Shown here one piece after another: positions 1 to 14,464 of a stretch of 64,000 nt of DNA. A program made the position numbers and the translations under genes. Below the pieces are notes generated by a model. The model had not been told where the DNA came from. It did no database searches and worked only from the letters and a program-made list of their open reading frames with translations. The DNA is taken from positions 12,537,901 to 12,601,900 of the forward strand of contig JAWZYU010000013.1 in assembly GCA_038380435.1 (NCBI GenBank). Reading direction: 5' to 3'. Source of the stretch: Ryuthela nishihirai. Lineage: Eukaryota > Arthropoda > Arachnida > Araneae > Heptathelidae. The stretch's first letter is position 1; the number at the start of each line of letters is the position of its first letter.

Positions 1-3000
1 TAGGATTGGGATAGATTAGTAGGAAGAGCACCTGGCATTTTTTTTAGGATTGGGATAGATTAGTAGGAAGAGCAACCTGACATGTTTTCAGGATTGGGAT
101 AGATTAGTAGGAAGAGCACCTCAGATGCTTTTAGGATTGGGATAGATTAGTAGGAAGAGCACCTGACATGCTTTTAGGATTGAGATAGATTAGTAGGAAG
201 AGCACCTGACAGGTTTTCAGAATTGGGATAGATTAGTAGGAAGAGCACCTGACATGCTTTTGGGATTGTGATAGATTAGTAGGAAGAGCACCTGGCATGT
301 TTTTTAGGATTTGGATAGATTAGTAGGAAGAGCACATCACATGCTTTTAGGATTGGGATAGATTAGTAGGAAGAGCACCTGACATGTTTTTTAGGATTAG
401 GATAGATTAGTAGGAAGAGCACCCGACATGTTTTTACGACTGGGATAGGTTAGTAGGAAGAGCACCTCACATGTTTTTTAGGATTGGGATAGATTAGTCG
501 GAAGAGCACCTGACATGTTTTTAGGATTGGGTTAGTTTAGTAGAAGAGCACCTCACATGCTTTTAGGATTGGGATAGATTAGTAGGAACAGCACCTGACA
601 TGTTTTGAGGATTGGGATAGTTTAGTAGGAAGAGCACCTGACATGCTTTTAGGATTGGGATAGATTAGTAGGAAGAGCACCTGATATGCTTTTAATATTG
701 GGATAGATTAGTAGGAAGAGCACCTGCATGTTTTTTAGGATTCGGATAGATTAGTAGGAAGAGCACATCACATGCTTTTAGGATTGGGATAGATTAGTAG
801 GAAGAGCACCTCAGATGCTTTTAGGATTGGGATAGATTAGTAGGAAGAGCACCTGACATGTTTTCAGGATTGGGATAGATTAGTATGAAGAGCACCTGAC
901 ATGCTTTTAGTATTGGGATAGATTACTAGGAAGAGCACCTGGCATGTTTTTTAGGATTCGGATAGATTAGTAGGAAGAGCACATCACATGCTTTTATTAT
1001 TGGGATAGATTAGTAGGAAGAGCACCTGGCATGTTTTTTAGGATTGTGATAGATTAGTAGGAAGAGCACCTCAGATGCTTTTAGGATTGGGATAGATTAG
1101 TAGGAAGAGCACCTGACATGTTTTCAGGATTGGGATAGATTAGTAGGAAGAGCAACTGACATGCTTTTAGTATTGGGATAGATTAGTAGGAAGAGCACCT
1201 GGCATGTTTTTTAGGATTGGGATAGATTAGTAGGAAGAGCACCTGACATGTTTTCAGGATTGGGATAGATTAGTAGGAAGAGCACCTCAGATGCTTTTAG
1301 GATTGGGATAGATTAGTAGGAAGAGCACCTGACATGTTTTCAGGATTGGGATAGATTAGTAGGAAGAGCACCTGACATGCTTTTAGTATTGGGATAGATT
1401 AGTAGGAAGAGCACCTGTCATGTTTTCAGAATTGGGATAGATTAGTAGGAAGAGCACCTGACATGCTTTTAGGATTGGGATAGATTAGTAGGAAGAGCAC
1501 CTGACATGCTTTTAATATTGGGATAGATTAGTAGGAAGAGCACCTGGCATGTTTTTTAGGATTGAGATAGATTAGTAGGAAGAGCACCTGACATGTTTGC
1601 AGGATTGGGATAGATTAGTAGGAAGAGCACCTCACATGTTTTCAGGATTGGGATAGATTAGTAGGAAGAGCACCTGACATGCTTTTAGTATTGGGATAGA
1701 TTAGTAGGAAGAGCACCTGGCATGTTTTTTAGAATTGGGATAGATTAGTAGGAAGAGCACCTGACATGTTTTCAGGATTCGGATAGATTAGTAGGAAGAG
1801 CACCTCAGATGCTTTTAGGATTGGGATAGATTAGTAGGAAGAGCACCTGACATGTTTTCAGGATTGGGATAGATTAGTAGGAAGAGCACCTGACATGCTT
1901 TTAGTATTGGGATAGATTAGTAGGAAGAGCACCTGGCATGTTTTTTAGGATTGGGATAGATTAGTAGGAAGAGCACCTGACATGTTTTCAGGATTGGGAT
2001 AGATTAGTAGGAAGAGAACCTCACATGCTTTTAGGATTGGGATAGATTAGTAGGAAGAGCACCTGACAGGTTTTTTAGGATTGGGATAGATTAGTAGGAA
2101 GAGCACCTGACATGTTTTTTAGGATTGGGATAGATTAGTAGGAAGAGCACCTCAGATGCTTTTAGGATTGGGATAGATTAGTAGGAAGAGCACCTGACAT
2201 GTTTTCAGGATTGGGATAGATTAGTAGGAAGAGCACCTCAGATGCTTTTAGGATTGGGATAGATTAGTAGGAAGAGCACCTGACATGTTTTTTAGGATTG
2301 GGATAGATTAGTAGGAAGTGCACCTGACATGTTTTCAGAATTGGGATAGATTAGTAGGAAGAGCACCTGACATGCTTTTAGGATTGGGATAGATTAGTAG
2401 GAAGAGCACCTGACATGCTTTTAGGATTGGGATAGATTAGTAGGAAGAGCACCTGACATGCTTTTAATATTGGGATAGATTAGTAGGAAGAGCACCTGGC
2501 ATGTTTTTTAGGATTGAGATAGATTAGTAGGAAGAGCACCTGACATGTTTTCAGGATTGGGATAGATTAGTATAAAAAGCACCTCACATGCTTTTAGGAT
2601 TGGGATAGATTAGTAGGAAGAGCACCTGACATGCTTTTAGTATTGGGATAGATTAGTAGGAAGAGCACCTGACATGTTTTCAGGATTGGAATAGATTAGT
2701 AGGAAGAGCACCTGACATTCTTTTAGTATTGGGATAGATTAGTAGGAAGAGCACCTGACATGCTTTTAGTATTGGGATAGATTAGTAGGATGAGCACCTC
2801 AGATGCTTTTAGGATTGGGATAGATTAGTAGGAAGAGCACCTGACATGTTTTCAGGATTGGGATAGATTAGTAGGAAGAGCACCTCACATGCCTTTAGAA
2901 TTGGGATAGATTAGTAGGAAGAGACCTGACATGTTTTTAGGATTGGGATAGATTAGTAGGAAGAGCACCTGGCATGTTTTTTAGGATTGGGATAGATTAG

Positions 3001-6000
3001 TAGGAAGAGCACCTGACATGCTTTTAGGATTGGGATAGATTAGTAGGAAGAGCACCTGACATGCTTTTAGTATTGGGATAGATTAGTAGGAAGAGCACCT
3101 GGCATGTTTTTTAGGATTGGGATAGTTTAGTAGGAAGAGCACCTCAGATGCTTTTAGGATTGGGATAGTTTAGTAGGAAGAGCACCTCAGATGCTTTTAG
3201 GATTGGGATAGATTAGTAGGAAGAGCACCTGACATGTTTTCAGGATTGGGATAGATTAGTAGGAAGAGCACCTGACATGCTTTTAGTATTGGGATAAATT
3301 AATAGGAAGAGCACCTGGCTTCTTTTTTAGGATTGGGATAGATTAGTAGGAAGAGCACCTGTCATGTTTTCAGGATTGGGATAGATTAGTAGGAAGAGCA
3401 CCTCAGATGCTTTTAGGATTGGGATAGATTAGTAGGAAGAGCACCTGACATGTTTTTTAGGATTGGGATAGATTAGTAGGAAGAGCACCTCAGATGCTTT
3501 TAGGATTGGGATAGATTAGTAGGAAGAGCACCTGACATGTTTTCAGGATTGGAATAGATTAGTAGGAAGAGCACCTGACATGCTTTTAGTATTGGGATAG
3601 ATTAGTAGGAAGAGCACCTGACATGTTTTCAGGATTGGAATAGATTAGTAGGAAGAGCACCTGACATTCTTTTAGTATTGGGATAGATTAGTAGGAAGAC
3701 CACCTGACATGCTTTTAGTATTGGGATAGATTAGTAGGAAGAGCACCTGGCATGTTTTTTAGGATTGGGATATATTAGTAGGAAGAGCACCTCAGATGCT
3801 TTTAGGATTGGGATAGATTAGTAGGAAGAGCACCTGACATGTTTTCAGGATTGGGATAGATTAGTAGGAAGAGCACCTGACATGCTTTTAGTATTGGGAT
3901 AGATTAGTAGGAAGAGCACCTGGCATGTTTTTTAGGATTGGGATAGATTAGTAGGAAGAGCACCTGACATGTTTTCAGGATTGGGATAGATTAGTAGGAA
4001 GAGCACCTCAGATGCTTTTAGGATTGGGATAGATTAGTAGGAAGAGCACCTGACATATTTTGAGGATTGGGATAGTTTAGTAGGAAGAGCACCTGAGATG
4101 CTTTTAGGATTGGGATAGATTAATAGGAAGAGCACCTGATATGCTTTTATTATTGGGATAGATTAGTAGGAAGGGCACCTGGCATGTTTTTTAGGATTCG
4201 GATAGATTAGTAGGAAGAGCACATCACATGCTTTTAGGATTCGGATAGATTAGTAGGAAGAGCACCTGACACGTTTTCAGGATTGGAATAGATTAGCAGA
4301 AAGAGCACCTGACATGCTTTTAGGATTGGGATAGATTAGTAGGAAGAGCACCTGACATGTTTTCAGGATTGGGATAGATTAGTAGGAAGAGCACCTCACA
4401 TGATTTTAGGATTGGGATAGATTTGTAGGAAGAGCACCTGACATGTTTTTTAGGATTGGGATAGATTAGTAGGAAGAGCACCTCAGATGCTTTTAGGATT
4501 GGGATAGATTAGTAGGAAGAGCACCTGACATGTTTTCAGAATTGGAATAGATTAGTAGGAAGAGCACCTGACATGCTTTTAGTATTGGGACAGATTAGTA
4601 GGAAGAGCACCTGACATGTTTTCAGGATTGGAATAGATTAGTAGGAAGAGCACCTGACATTCTTTTAGTATTGGGATAGATTAGTAGGAAGAGCACCTGA
4701 CATGCTTTTAGTATTGGGATAGATTAGTAGGAGGAGCACCTCAGATGCTTTTAGGATTGGGATAGGTTAGTAGGAAGAGCACCTGACATGTTTTCATGAT
4801 TGGGATAGATTAGTAGGAAGAGCACCTCACATGCCTTTAGAATTGGGACAGATTAGTAGGAAGAGCACCTGACATGTTTTTAGGATTGGGATAGATTAGT
4901 AGGAAGAGCACCTGGCATGTTTTTTAGGATTGGGATAGATTAGTAGGAAGAGCACCTGACATGCTTTTAGGATTGGGATAGATTAGTAGGAAGAGCACAT
5001 GACATTCTTTTAGTATTGGGATAGATTAGTAGGAAGAGCACCTGGCATGTTTTTTAAGTTTGGGATAGTTTAGTAGGAAGAGCACCTCAGATGCCTTTAG
5101 AATTGTGATAGATTAGTAGGAAGAGCACCTGACATGTTTTTAGGATTGGGATAGATTAGTAGGAAGAGCACCTGGCATGTTTTTTAGGATTGGGATTGAT
5201 TAGTAGGAAGAGCACCTGACATGCTTTTAGGATTGGGATAGATTAGTAGGAAGAGCACCTGACATGCTTTTAGTATTGGGATAGATTAGTAGGAAGAGCA
5301 CCTGGCATGTTTTTTGGGATTGAGATAGATTAGTAGGAAGAGCACCTGATATGTTTTCATGATTGGGATAGATTAGTAGGAAGAGCACCTCACATGCCTT
5401 TAGAATTGGGATAGATTAGTAGGAAGAGCACCTGACATGTTTTTAGGATTGGGATAGATTAGTAGGAAGAGCACCTGGCATGTTTTTAGGATTGGGATAG
5501 ATTAGTAGGAAGAGCACCTGACATGCTTTTAGGATTGGGATAGATTAGTAGGAAGAGCACCTGACATGCTTTTAGTATTGGGATAGATTAGTAGGAAGAG
5601 CACCTGGCATGTTTTTTAGGATTGGGATAGTTTAGTAGGAAGAGCACCTCAGATGCTTTTAGGATTGGGATAGATTAGTAGGAAGAGCACCTGACATGTT
5701 TTCAGGATTGGGATAGATTAGTAGGAAGAGCACCTCACATGCTTTTAGGATTGGGATAGATTAGTAGGATGAGCACCTGACATGTTTTCAGGATTGCGAT
5801 AGATTAGTAGGAAGAGCACCTGGCATGTTTTTTAGGATTGGGATAGATTAGTAGGAAGGGCACCTGACATGTTTTTAGGATTGCGATAGTTTAGTAGGAA
5901 TAGCACCTCACACGCTTTTAGGATTGGGATAGATTAGTAGGAAGAGCACCTGACATGTTTTCAGGATTGGGATAGATTAGTAGGAAGAGCACCTGGCATG

Positions 6001-9000
6001 TTTTTTATGATTGGGATAGATTAGTAGGAAGAGCACCTGACATGCTTTTAGGATTGCGATAGTTTAGTAGGAATAGCACCTCACATGCTTTTAGGATTGG
6101 GATAGATTAGTAGGAAGAGCACCTGACATGTTTTCAGGATTGGGATAGTTTAGTAGGAAGAGCACCTGACATGCTTTTAGTATTGGGATAGATTAGTAGG
6201 AAGAGCACCTGGCATGTTTTTTAGGATTGGGATAGATTAGTAGGAAGAGCACCTCACATGCTTTTAGGATTGGGATAGATTAGTAGGAAGAGCACCTGAC
6301 ATGTTTTCAGGATTGCGATAGATTAGTAGGAAGAGCACCTGGCATGTTTTTTAGGATTGGTATAGATTAGTAGGAAGAGCACCTGACATGTTTTTAGGAT
6401 TGCGATAGTTTAGTAGGAATAGCACCTCACATGCTCTTAGGATTGTGATAGATTAATAGGAAGAGCACCTGACATGTTTTCAGGATTGGGATAGATTATT
6501 AGGAAGAGCACCTCACATGCTTTTAGGATTGGGATAGGTTAGCAGGAAGAGCACCTCACATGTTTTTAGGATTTGAATACGTTAGTAGGAAGAGCACCTG
6601 ACATGTTTTTTAGGATTGGGATAGATTAGTAGGAAGTGCACCTGACATGTTTTCAGGATTGGGATAGTTTAGTAGGAAGAGCACCTCACATGCGTTTAGG
6701 ATTGGGATAGATTAGTAGGAAGAGCACCTGACACGTTTTCAGGATTGCGATAGATTAGTAGGAAGAGCACCTGGCATGTTTTTTAGGATTGGGATAGATT
6801 AGTAGGAAGAGCACCTGACATGTTTTTAGGATTGCGATAGTTTAGTAGGAATAGCACCTCACATGCTTTTTGGATTTGGATAGATTAGTAGGAAGAGCAC
6901 CTGACATGTTTTCAGGATTGGGATAGATTAGTAGGAAGAGCACCTTACATGCTTTTAGTATTGGGATAGATTAGTAGGAAGAGCACCTGGCATTTTTTTT
7001 AGGATTGGGATAGATTAGTAGGAAGAGCACCTGACATGCTTTTAGGATTGGGATAGATTAGTAGGAAGACCACCTGGCATGTTTTTTAGGATTGAGATAG
7101 ATTAGTAGGAAGAGCACCTGACATGCTTTTAGGATTGGGATAGATTAGTAAGAAGAGCACCTGACATGCTTTTAGGATTGGGATAGATTAGTAGAAAGAG
7201 CACCTGGCATGTTCTTTGGGATTGGGATAGATTGGTAGAAAGAGCACCTGACATGTTTTTTAGGATTGGGATAGATTAGTAGGAAGAGCACCTGACATGT
7301 TTTCAGGATTGGGACAGATTAGTAGGAAGAGCACCTGACATGTTTTCAGGATTGCGATAGATTAGTAGGAAGAGCACCTGGCATGTTTTTTAGGATTGGG
7401 ATAGATTAGTAGGAAGAGCACCTGACATGTTTTCATTATTGGGATAGATTAGTAGGAAGAGCACCTGACATGTTTTCATTATTGGGATAGATTAGTAGGA
7501 AGAGCACCTCACATGAATTTAGGATTGGGATAGATTAGTAGGAAGAGCACCTGGCATTTTTTTTAGGATTGGGATAGATTAGTAGGAAGAGCACCTGACA
7601 TGTTTTCAGGATTGGGATAGATTAGTAGGAAGAGCACCTCACATGCCTTTAGAATTGGGATAGATTAGTAGGAAGAGCACCTGACATGTTTTTATGATTG
7701 GGATAGATTAGTAGGAAGAGCACCTGGCATGTTTTTTAGGATTGGGATAGATTAGTAGGAAGAGCACCTGACATGCTTTTAGGATTGGGATAGATTAGTA
7801 GGAAGAGCACCTGGCATGTTTTTTAGGATTGAGATAGATTAGTAGGAAGAGCACCTGACATGCTTTTAGGATTGGGATAGATTAGTAGGAAGAGCACCTG
7901 ACATGTTTTCACGATTGGGATAGATTAGTAGGAAGAGCACCTCACATGCCTTTAGGATTGGGATAGATTAGTAGGAAGAGCACCTGGCATTTTTTTTAGG
8001 ATTGGGATAGATTAGTAGGAAGAGCAACCTGACATGTTTTCAGGATTGGGATAGATTAGTAGGAAGAGCACCTCAGATGCTTTTAGGATTAGGATAGATT
8101 AGTAGGAAGAGCACCTGACATGCTTTTAGGATTGAGATAGATTAGTAGGAAGAGCACCTGACATGTTTTCAGAATTGGGATAGATTAGTAGGAAGAGCAC
8201 CTGACATGCTTTTAGGATTGGTATAGATTAGTAGGAAGAGCACCTGGCATGTTTTTTAGGATTTGGATAGATTAGTAGGAAGAGCACATCACATGCTTTA
8301 AGGATTTGGATAGATTAGTAGGAAGAGCACCTCACATGCTTTTAGGATTGAGATAGATTAGTAGGAAGAGCACCTTACATGTTTTTTAGGATTAGGATAG
8401 ATTAGTAGGAAGAGCACATCACATGCTTTTAGGATTGGGATAGATTAGTAGGAAGAGCACCTCAGATGCTTTTAGGATTGGGATAGATTAGTAGGAAGAG
8501 CACCTGACATGTTTTCAGGATTGGGATAGATTAGTATGAAGAGCACCTGACATGCTTTTAGTATTGGGATAGATTACTAGGAAGAGCACCTGGCATGTTT
8601 TTTAGGATTCGGATAGATTAGTAGGAAGAGCACATCACATGCTTTTAGTATTGGGATAGATTAGTAGGAAGAGCACCTGGCATGTTTTTTAGGATTGGGA
8701 TAGATTAGTAGGAAGAGCACCTCAGATGGTTTTAGGATTGGGATAGATTAGTAGGAAGAGCACCTGACATGTTTTCAGGATTGGGATAGATTAGTAGGAA
8801 GAGCACCTGACATGCTTTTAGTATTGGGATAGATTAGTAGGAAGAGCACCTGGCATGTTTTTTAGGATTGGGATAGATTAGTAGGAAGAGCACCTGACAT
8901 GTTTTCAGGATTGGGATAGATTAGTAGGAAGAGCACCTCAGATGCTTTTAGGATTGGGATAGATTAGTAGGAAAAGCACCTGACATGTTTTTTAGGATTG

Positions 9001-11820
9001 GGATAGATTAGTAGGAAGAGCACCTGACATGTTTTCAGAATTGGGATAGATTAGTAGGAAGAGCACCTGACATGCATTTAGAATTGGGATAGATTAGTAG
9101 GAAGAGCACCTGACATGCTTTTAATATTGGGATAGATTAGTAGGAAGAGCACCTGGCATGTTTTTTAGGATTGAGATAGATTAGTAGGAAGAGCACCTGA
9201 CATGTTTTCAGGATTGGGATAGATTAGTAGGAAGAGCACCTCACATGTTTTCAGGATTGGGATAGATTAGTAGGAAGAGCACCTGACATGCTTTTAGTAT
9301 TGGGATAGATTAGTAGGAAGAGCACCTGGCATGTTTTTTAGAATTGGGATAGATTAGTAATAAGAGCACCTGACATGTTTTTTAGGATTGGGATAGATCA
9401 GTAGGAAGAGCACCTCAGATGCTTTTAGGATTGGGATAGATTAGTAGGAAGAGCACCTCAGATGCTTTTAGGATTGGGATAGATTAGTAGGAAGAGCACC
9501 TGACATGTTTTCAGGATTGGGATAGATTAGTAGGAAGAGCACCTGGCATGTTTTTTAGGATTGGGATAGATTAGTAGGAAGAGCACCTGACATGTTTTCA
9601 GGATTGGGATAGATTAGTAGGAAGAGCACCTCACATGCTTTTAGGATTGTGATAGATTAGTAGGAAGAGCACCTGACATGTTTTTTAGGATTGGGATAGA
9701 TTAGTAGGAAGAGCACCTGACATGTTTTTTAGGATTGGGATAGATTAGTAGGAAGAGAACCTCAGATGCTTTTAGGATTGGGATAGATTAGTAGGAAGAG
9801 CACCTGACATGTTTTCAGGATTGGGATAGATTAGTAGGAAGAGCACCTCAGATGCTTTTAGGATTGTGATAGATTAGTAGGAAGAGCACCTGACATGTTT
9901 TTTAGGATTGGGATAGATTAGTAGGAAGAGCACCTGACATGTTTTCAGAATTGGGATAGATTAGTAGGAAGAGCACCTGACATGCTTTTAGGATTGGGAT
10001 AGATTAGTAGGAAGAGCACCTGACATGCTTTTAGGATTGGGATAGATTAGTAGGAAGAGCACCTGACATGCTTTTAATATTGGGATAGATTAGTAGGAAG
10101 AGCACCTGGCATGTTTTTTAGGATTGAGATAGATTAGTAGGAAGAGCACCTGACATGTTTTCAGGATTGGGATAGATTAGTATAAAGAGCACCTCATATG
10201 CTTTTAGGATTGGGATAGATTAGTAGGAAGAGCACCTGACATGCTTTTAGTATTGGGATAGATTAGTAGGAAGAGCACCTGGCATGTTTTTTAGGATTGA
10301 GATAGATTAGTAGGAAGAGCACCTGACATGTTTTCAGGATTGGGATAGATTAGTAGGAAGAGCACCTGACATGTTTTTTAGTATTGGGATAGATTAGTAG
10401 GAAGAGCACCTGGCATGTTTTTTAGAATTGAGATAGATTAGTAGGAAGAGCACCTGACATGTTTTCAGGATTGGGATAGATTAGTAGGAAGAGCACCTGG
10501 CATGTTTTTTAGGATTGGGATAGATTAGTAGGAAGAGCACCTGGCATGTTTTTTAGGATTGGGATAGTTTAGTAGGAAGAGCACCTCAGATGCTTTTAGG
10601 ATTGGGATAGATTAGTAGGAAGAGCACCTGACATGTTTTCAGGATTGGGATAGTTTAGTAGGAAGAGCACCTCACATGCTTTTAGGATTGGGATAGATTA
10701 GTAGGATGAGCACCTGACATGTTTTCAGGATTGCGATAGATTAGTAGGAAGAGCAGCTGGCATGTTTTTTAGGATTGGGATAGATTAGTAGGAAGGGCAC
10801 CTGACATGTTTTTAGGATTGCGATAGTTTAGTAGGAATAGCACCTCACACGCTTTTAGGATTGGGATAGATTAGTAGGAAGAGCACCTGACATGTTTTCA
10901 GGATTGGGATAGATTAGTAGGAAGAGCACCTGGCATGTTTTTTATGATTGGGATAGATTAGTAGGAAGAGCACCTGACATGCTTTTAGGATTGCGATAGT
11001 TTAGTAGGAATAGCACCTCACATGCTTTTAGGATTGGGATAGATTAGTAGGAAGAGCACCTGACATGTTTTCAGGATTGGGATAGTTTAGTAGGAAGAGC
11101 ACCTGACATGCTTTTAGTATTGGGATAGATTAGTAGGAAGAGCACCTGGCATGTTTTTTAGGATTGGGATAGATTAGTAGGAAGAGCACCTCACATGCTT
11201 TTAGGATTGGGATAGATTAGTAGGAAGAGCACCTGACATGTTTTCAGGATTGCGATAGATTAGTAGGAAGAGCACCTGGCATGTTTTTTAGGATTGGTAT
11301 AGATTAGTAGGAAGAGCACCTGACATGTTTTTAGGATTGCGATAGTTTAGTAGGAATAGCACCTCACATGCTCTTAGGATTGTGATAGATTAATAGGAAG
11401 AGCACCTGACATGTTTTCAGGATTGGGATAGATTAGTAGGAAGAGCACCTCACATGCTTTTAGGATTGGGATAGGTTAGCAGGTAGAGCACCTCACATGT
11501 TTTTAGGATTTGAATACGTTAGTAGGAAGAGCACCTGACATGTTTTTTAGGATTGGGATAGATTAGTAGGAAGTGCACCTGACATGTTTTCAGGATTGGG
11601 ATAGTTTAGTAGGAAGAGCACCTCACATGCGTTTAGGATTGGGATAGATTAGTAGGAAGAGCACCTGACATGTTTCAGGATTGCGATAGATTAGTAGGAA
11701 GAGCACCTGGCATGTTTTTTAGGATTGGGATAGATTAGTAGGAAGAGCACCTGACATGTTTTTAGGATTGCGATAGTTTAGTAGGAATAGCACCTCACAT
11801 GCTTTTTGGATTTGGATAGA

Positions 11821-14464
11821 TTAGTAGGAAGAGCACCTGACATGTTTTCAGGATTGGGATAGATTAGTAGGAAGAGCACCTTACATGCTTTTAGTATTGG
11901 GATAGATTAGTAGGAAGAGCACCTGGCATTTTTTTTAGGATTGGGATAGATTAGTAGGAAGAGCACCTGACATGCTTTTAGGATTGGGATAGATTAGTAG
12001 GAAGAGCACCTGGCATTTTTTTTAGGATTGGGATAGATTAGTAGGAAGAGCAACCTGACATGTTTTCAGGATTGGGATAGATTAGTAGGAAGAGCACCTC
12101 AGATGCTTTTAGGATTAGGATAGATTAGTAGGAAGAGCACCTGGCATGTTCTTTGGGATTGGGATAGATTGGTAGAAAGAGCACCTGACATGTTTTTTAG
12201 GATTGGGATAGATTAGTAGGAAGAGCACCTGACATGTTTTCAGGATTGGGATAGATTAGTAGGAAGAGCACCTCACATGCCTTTAGGATTGGGATAGATT
12301 AGTAGGAAGAGCACCTGGCATTTTTTTTAGGATTGGGATAGATTAGTAGGAAGAGCAACCTGACATGTTTTCAGGATTGGGATAGATTAGTAGGAAGAGC
12401 ACCTCAGATGCTTTTAGGATTAGGATAGATTAGTAGGAAGAGCACCTGACATGCTTTTAGGATTGAGATAGATTAGTAGGAAGAGCACCTGACATGTTTT
12501 CAGAATTGGGATAGATTAGTAGGAAGAGCACCTGACATGCTTTTAGGATTGGTATAGATTAGTAGGAAGAGCACCTGGCATGTTTTTTAGGATTTGGATA
12601 GATTAGTAGGAAGAGCACATCACATGCTTTTAGGATTTGGATAGATTAGTAGGAAGAGCACCTCACATGCTTTTAGGATTGAGATAGATTAGTAGGAAGA
12701 GCACCTTACATGTTTTTTAGGATTAGGATAGATTAGTAGGAAGAGCACATCACATGCTTTTAGGATTGGGATAGATTAGTAGGAAGAGCACCTCAGATGC
12801 TTTTAGGATTGGGATAGATTAGTAGGAAGAGCACCTGACATGTTTTCAGGATTGGGATAGATTAGTATGAAGAGCACCTGACATGCTTTTAGTATTGGGA
12901 TAGATTACTAGGAAGAGCACCTGGCATGTTTTTTAGGATTCGGATAGATTAGTAGGAAGAGCACATCACATGCTTTTAGTATTGCGATAGATTAGTAGGA
13001 AGAGCACCTGGCATGTTTTTTAGGATTGGGATAGATTAGTAGGAAGAGCACCTCAGATGGTTTTAGGATTGGGATAGATTAGTAGGAAGAGCACCTGACA
13101 TGTTTTCAGGATTGGGATAGATTAGTAGGAAGAGCACCTGACATGCTTTTAGTATTGGGATAGATTAGTAGGAAGAGCACCTGGCATGTTTTTTAGGATT
13201 GGGATAGATTAGTAGGAAGAGCACCTGACATGTTTTCAGGATTGGGATAGATTAGTAGGAAGAGCACCTCAGATGCTTTTAGGATTGGGATAGATTAGTA
13301 GGAAAAGCACCTGACATGTTTTTTAGGATTGGGATAGATTAGTAGGAAGAGCACCTGACATGTTTTCAGAATTGGGATAGATTAGTAGGAAGAGCACCTG
13401 ACATGCTTTTAGAATTGGGATAGATTAGTAGGAAGAGCACCTGACATGCTTTTAATATTGGGATAGATTAGTAGGAAGAGCACCTGGCATGTTTTTTAGG
13501 ATTGAGATAGATTAGTAGGAAGAGCACCTGACATGTTTTCAGGATTGGGATAGATTAGTAGGAAGAGCACCTCACATGTTTTCAGGATTGGGATAGATTA
13601 GTAGGAAGAGCACCTGACATGCTTTTAGTATTGGGATAGATTAGTAGGAAGAGCACCTGGCATGTTTTTTAGAATTGGGATAGATTAGTAGGAAGAGCAC
13701 CTGACATGTTTTTTAGGATTGGGATAGATTAGTAGGAAGAGCACCTCAGATGCTTTTAGGATTGGGATAGATTAGTAGGAAGAGCACCTCAGATGCTTTT
13801 AGGATTGGGATAGATTATTAGGAAGAGCACCTGACATGTTTTCAGGATTGGGATAGATTAGTAGGAAGAGCACCTGGCATGTTTTTTAGGATTGGGATAG
13901 ATTAGTAGGAAGAGCACCTGACATGTTTTCAGGATTGGGATAGATTAGTAGGAAGAGCACCTCACATGCTTTTAGGATTGGGATAGATTAGTAGGAAGAG
14001 CACCTGACATGTTTTTTAGGATTGGGATAGATTAGTAGGAAGAGCACCTGACATGTTTTTTAGGATTGGGATAGATTAGTAGGAAGAGCACCTCAGATGC
14101 TTTTAGGATTGGGATAGATTAGTAGGAAGAGCACCTGACATGTTTTCAGGATTGGGATAGATTAGTAGGAAGAGCACCTGACATGTTTTCAGGATTGGGA
14201 TAGATTAGTAGGAAGAGCACCTCAGATGCTTTTAGGATTGTGATAGATTAGTAGGAAGAGCACCTGACATGTTTTTTAGGATTGGGATAGATTAGTAGGA
14301 AGAGCACCTGACATGTTTTCAGAATTGGGATAGATTAGTAGGAAGAGCACCTGACATGCTTTTAGGATTGGGATAGATTAGTAGGAAGAGCACCTGACAT
14401 GCTTTTAGTATTGGGATAGATTAGTAGGAAGAGCACCTGGCATGTTTTTTAGGATTGGGATAGA
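11821..14464 (+). repeat. Satellite block copy 1 of a 2,644-bp tandem duplication
   Basis: Rare variants recur exactly 2,644 bp later: the GCAACCTGAC marker at 12,052 and 12,357 (again at 14,696 and 15,001), GATTACTAGG at 12,904 (again 15,548), and a GATTATTAGG variant near 13,815 (again near 16,459). Upstream of about 11,820 the two copies differ. Boundaries are good to about one monomer. Confidence 0.85.
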